64,000 nucleotides of DNA from a bacterium. GTDB lineage: Bacteria; Bdellovibrionota_C; UBA2361; RFPC01. The position numbers and the translations under genes were made by a program. Location of the stretch: the NCBI GenBank assembly GCA_030428205.1, contig JAUIBK010000004.1, forward strand, positions 59,912 to 123,911. Reading direction: 5' to 3'. The notes under the pieces were generated by a model that worked only from the letters and a program-made list of their open reading frames with translations, did not search any database and was not told the DNA's origin. Positions within the stretch are counted from its first letter, which is position 1; each line of letters opens with the position of its first letter. Of this stretch, positions 61,700 to 64,000 are shown in pieces.

Positions 61700-62734
61700 C
61701 TAACGAGCGTGGAGCAAGTCGTTTGTATCGCTATAAGAGCGGGACGAGTTGGATGCGGACAAAGTATCTAGCGCCGGAAATCCAGTATATTTAAAGTATC
61801 GAAAGTTCTGCTGGACACGAATGCTTGATAGACTTGAACCAAGCTTCCCATAAAGCTCAGAGATTATTCGCGAGATATCCTCAGAATTTTTCAGCTCTAC
61901 CTCAAGCTCGTAGTCCCATTCCCCAAATGCCTCAATCATCGCTATAATCTTTTTATTTGTTCGTGCATAGTCTCTTAGCTGCTCGCCAAGCGCACGTACA
62001 TTACCGCGTGATTGGATGAGAAGAGTGAAGACTTTATATCCGAGAGGATGGAGATCGAGTCGATAGACATAACCAGAAATAACACCAGCATTTTCCAGAC
62101 GTTCGATTCGGCGTTTCAGTGTCGCAAAAGGAAGACCTACATATTTTTGCAGTTTTTTGACTGATTCATAGGGGGTATTTCCAAGGGCCGAGAGAATGTT
62201 CAGATCTACCTCATCGGGATCGAACCTCTGTCCTCTCTCTCCATATCCAATGGTAGATTCTGGTATATCAAGCTCAGCGAGATGACGACTCCCGAAAAAC
62301 TCAAAATTCAAACGCAGAGAGACTTTCTTATGAATGAGATGAGCTTTCGTTGCCGTGGATATATCAGAGAGCACTTGTACTGCGCTGTGTGGACTTTTAG
62401 AGATAAAAGCTGTTCCGTATTGAAAATCACCACTCACCGCTTCAACCCAGGCGACTTGTTCCGATGCAATTAAGTGGGAAAGAAAATTACGCCTTGCCTC
62501 AGGTGTCTCAGTTGCAAGTGAGAAATATACAGCCACTCGGCTATACCCAAGTGGATAGGGGTTAATAAACGGCACCTTTCTTCGAATTATTCCTGAGCGC
62601 TTCAATGCTGACAGATGATAGTGAACCGTACTGAGGTTCATTCCTAAATCTTTTGCTAATGATTTCAGTGGTTCATCTGCTCGGTACTGGCAACAACGTA
62701 GAATACGAGCATTCTTCTCAGAAAGAGACTTCAT
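61700..62734 (-). CDS. Tandem Lrp/AsnC-type regulator
   Basis: 344 aa, two Lrp units in one chain. The first winged helix is about residues 4-50 (LKSLAKDLGMNLSTVHYHLSAL) with a ligand-type domain to about 150; the second HTH is about 174-225 (ILSALGNTPYESVKKLQKY, ATLKRRIERLENAGVI), followed by a second AsnC-type domain ending near 310. Single Lrp proteins are about 160 aa, so this is an internal duplication. The siroheme decarboxylase AhbA/B group shows similar layout but is shorter. Regulated targets unknown. Start after AAGGGGG. Confidence 0.8.
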   Translation of the reverse strand: MKSLSEKNARILRCCQYRADEPLKSLAKDLGMNLSTVHYHLSALKRSGIIRRKVPFINPYPLGYSRVAVYFSLATETPEARRNFLSHLIASEQVAWVEAVSGDFQYGTAFISKSPHSAVQVLSDISTATKAHLIHKKVSLRLNFEFFGSRHLAELDIPESTIGYGERGQRFDPDEVDLNILSALGNTPYESVKKLQKYVGLPFATLKRRIERLENAGVISGYVYRLDLHPLGYKVFTLLIQSRGNVRALGEQLRDYARTNKKIIAMIEAFGEWDYELEVELKNSEDISRIISELYGKLGSSLSSIRVQQNFRYFKYTGFPALDTLSASNSSRSYSDTNDLLHAR

Positions 62735-63109
62735 GGCCCCAAACCCCCTTGAGTCTATATAAACGCAACACCAGTTAAACTGGCGATCTTTCCCTATGAA
62801 TAATTGTGCTCCTTTTTAGAATCTTAATCAAAAAAATCTCTTCTTCCAAAAAAATCACAAAGAAACTGTGGGCTAGAGAGCTCTTTGTCGCTGAGAACTA
62901 TTGACAGAAAGCGGGAACTCCCGTATCTCTGAAAGCATGAATATGAACTGTCTCTCTGCACTGTATTCTTATCTCACTTACGCGTCGTAGGGCGCGCGAT
63001 CTTTTCTTTTTCCCACATAGTAAATTTATAATCCCTCTTTTCCTTAAGGCAGGTTCGCTTGCTAGGAAGATTTTTAGAAGATCCCGAAGTCACGGGAATG
63101 TAGTACAGT
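62735..63109. other. Divergent region between Lrp-type regulator and GCS2-type gene
   Basis: About 375 bp. It contains promoter-like AT-rich sequence and a small CCCG/CGGG stem at about 63083-63096. No ribosome site precedes the downstream ATG. I call no gene. Confidence 0.4.
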
Positions 63110-64000
63110 ATGCACGCTCAACCCGAAGAAATTAGCCCCTCCCTCAATCATGCCGTTGGCCAAACTGAGTCCTTGGTTCCTTTATGTACCGCTGCGATTG
63201 CTCATGAAACCAAGCAGCTTCAATCGATGTATGAGCGTGGAGAACTTGCCCGTTGCCCTACTCCCTTGTGTGGGATTGAGCTAGAGACCTGGATTGCACA
63301 TACGGGCTCTCTTGCGCCAGCTACCAATAGTCTCGCACTTCTTCACGCACAATCTGGAAGCAACTGGGGTAAAGAGCTTGGGGGCTGGAACCTTGAGTGC
63401 AACTTTCCTCCGATGCTTCTCGAAGGAGATGCTCTCAGTCGTTCAGAGCAGTGGTTTCGTCAAACATTTGAGAAGCTCGAACAGGTGGCTCAAGCGCATG
63501 GTGTTACCCAAATACTTGGCCCTACGCTCTTAACCTTAGAGCCCGAACATCTTGTCGCTGAGAACCTCACATCCGAGGATAAAGAATTTAATCCAGGAAA
63601 CCGTTATCATTCCCTCGATCTCCTCCAGCGAGAGCGTAAAGGGGCGCCTTTTGTGACAACTTTTGCCGATGGTTTTGGTGGTATCCGTTCCGATTCCATT
63701 ATTCTTGCGGCAACAGCTGCAGGGCTTCAACCACACCTTATGTGTGAACCCGAACAGTTTGTTGCTGTTCATAATGCGGCTCAAGCTCTTGCCCCACTCT
63801 TTCTTGCCCTTTCGGCATCATCGCCAGTTGTAGCAGGAATGAGGACTGGGTTTGAATCGAGCCGTATTCGTGTATTGCATGAAATGCACTTTGGATTGCG
63901 CGAGGATGGCTCAAATGCCTCGCGCTACTTCTTTGGTGAAAAATGGTTAGAGAGTCCAACAGAAACATTCACTGAAAATGTTCTCTTTGATCCACTCTTT
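63110..64000 (+). CDS. GCS2-type glutamate-cysteine ligase / carboxylate-amine ligase, right end cut off
   Basis: The frame from ATG 63110 is open to the right edge, 297 codons. It has the GCS2 layout: the substrate segment CGIELETWIAHTG, GGWNLECNFPPML, the segment GPTLL and NRYHSLDLLQRERKG, then AAGLQPHLMCEPEQFVAVHNAAQALAPLFLALSASSP typical for the ATP-grasp-like glutamine-synthetase fold. It would join glutamate or another carboxylate to an amine using ATP, as in the first step of glutathione-type synthesis. No good ribosome site, so the start may be leaderless or later. Confidence 0.75.
   Translation, partial: MHAQPEEISPSLNHAVGQTESLVPLCTAAIAHETKQLQSMYERGELARCPTPLCGIELETWIAHTGSLAPATNSLALLHAQSGSNWGKELGGWNLECNFPPMLLEGDALSRSEQWFRQTFEKLEQVAQAHGVTQILGPTLLTLEPEHLVAENLTSEDKEFNPGNRYHSLDLLQRERKGAPFVTTFADGFGGIRSDSIILAATAAGLQPHLMCEPEQFVAVHNAAQALAPLFLALSASSPVVAGMRTGFESSRIRVLHEMHFGLREDGSNASRYFFGEKWLESPTETFTENVLFDPLF

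Noticed and set aside
63294..63533. 79-codon frame at the right edge
   Set aside because: Overlaps, in another frame, the longer GCS2-type gene that runs to the edge.

Overview
The window is a bacterial chromosomal segment of moderate GC with long, closely packed genes. The organism is a diderm: there are several Sec-exported lipoproteins, an outer-membrane-type secretion core, sodium-type flagellar stators and an OmpA-like peptidoglycan-binding domain. Gene content (PomA-like stator, soluble transhydrogenase SthA, IspG, NhaA, ELWxxDGT-repeat secreted protein, mannosyltransferase-like GT39) fits an aquatic, probably marine, proteobacterial or deltaproteobacteria-like lineage (Bdellovibrionota, SAR324, Myxococcota-like). 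The sequence alone does not fix the taxon. I see no transposase, integrase, CRISPR array or rRNA.

Region 1 (1-16.6 kb) is a type IV secretion system (T4SS). A long minus-strand operon, transcribed from about 12.2 kb down to 1.5 kb, encodes in order an exported small protein, a VirB3/TraL-like protein, VirB8/TraE, VirB9/TraK, VirB10/TraB, a TraV-like lipoprotein, a DotD-like lipoprotein, the VirB4/TraC ATPase and a second short lipoprotein. It continues with a bitopic protein, a bacterial PH-domain protein, a coiled-coil SH3 protein, an M23 murein peptidase and, after a gap, a VirB2-like pilin. Divergent from it is a translationally coupled pair: a 670-aa membrane protein placed like DotM/TrbA, and a DotL/VirD4-like coupling ATPase. 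The combination of an F-like core with Dot/Icm-like pieces, and no relaxase in view, is the most interesting system here.

Region 2 (16.6-28 kb) is accessory: a 599-aa protein of unknown function, an EamA transporter plus GT39 glycosyltransferase, an arylsulfotransferase-like propeller, a heavily structured leader ahead of a 160-aa orphan, a GT2 glycosyltransferase, an isolated pseudopilin with Asp at position +5, decayed gene fragments, and a 513-aa orphan.

Region 3 (27.9-38.3 kb) holds a sulfur module (ArsR-type regulator read from a probably leaderless promoter, two YeeE/YedE half-transporters, a CBS protein), ispG, a HAD phosphatase, an 18-bp inverted-repeat element between two convergent genes, a class V aminotransferase, tRNA-Glu with an exact 46-bp tandem repeat carrying its own 3' end, an M29 aminopeptidase and a SET-domain protein.

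Region 4 (38.3-54.7 kb) carries a DUF4143 ATPase, an exported ankyrin protein, GNAT, exported Cys-rich proteins, EI24, a nitronate monooxygenase-type flavoprotein, sthA, a TerB-like protein, a glycoside hydrolase lipoprotein and a large ELWxxDGT protein. Region 5 (54.8-64 kb) has an exported propeller protein, nhaA, a motA-motB-motB stator operon, a tandem Lrp-type regulator and the start of a GCS2-type ligase that runs off the right edge. NhaA next to a PomA-like stator suggests sodium-based energetics.
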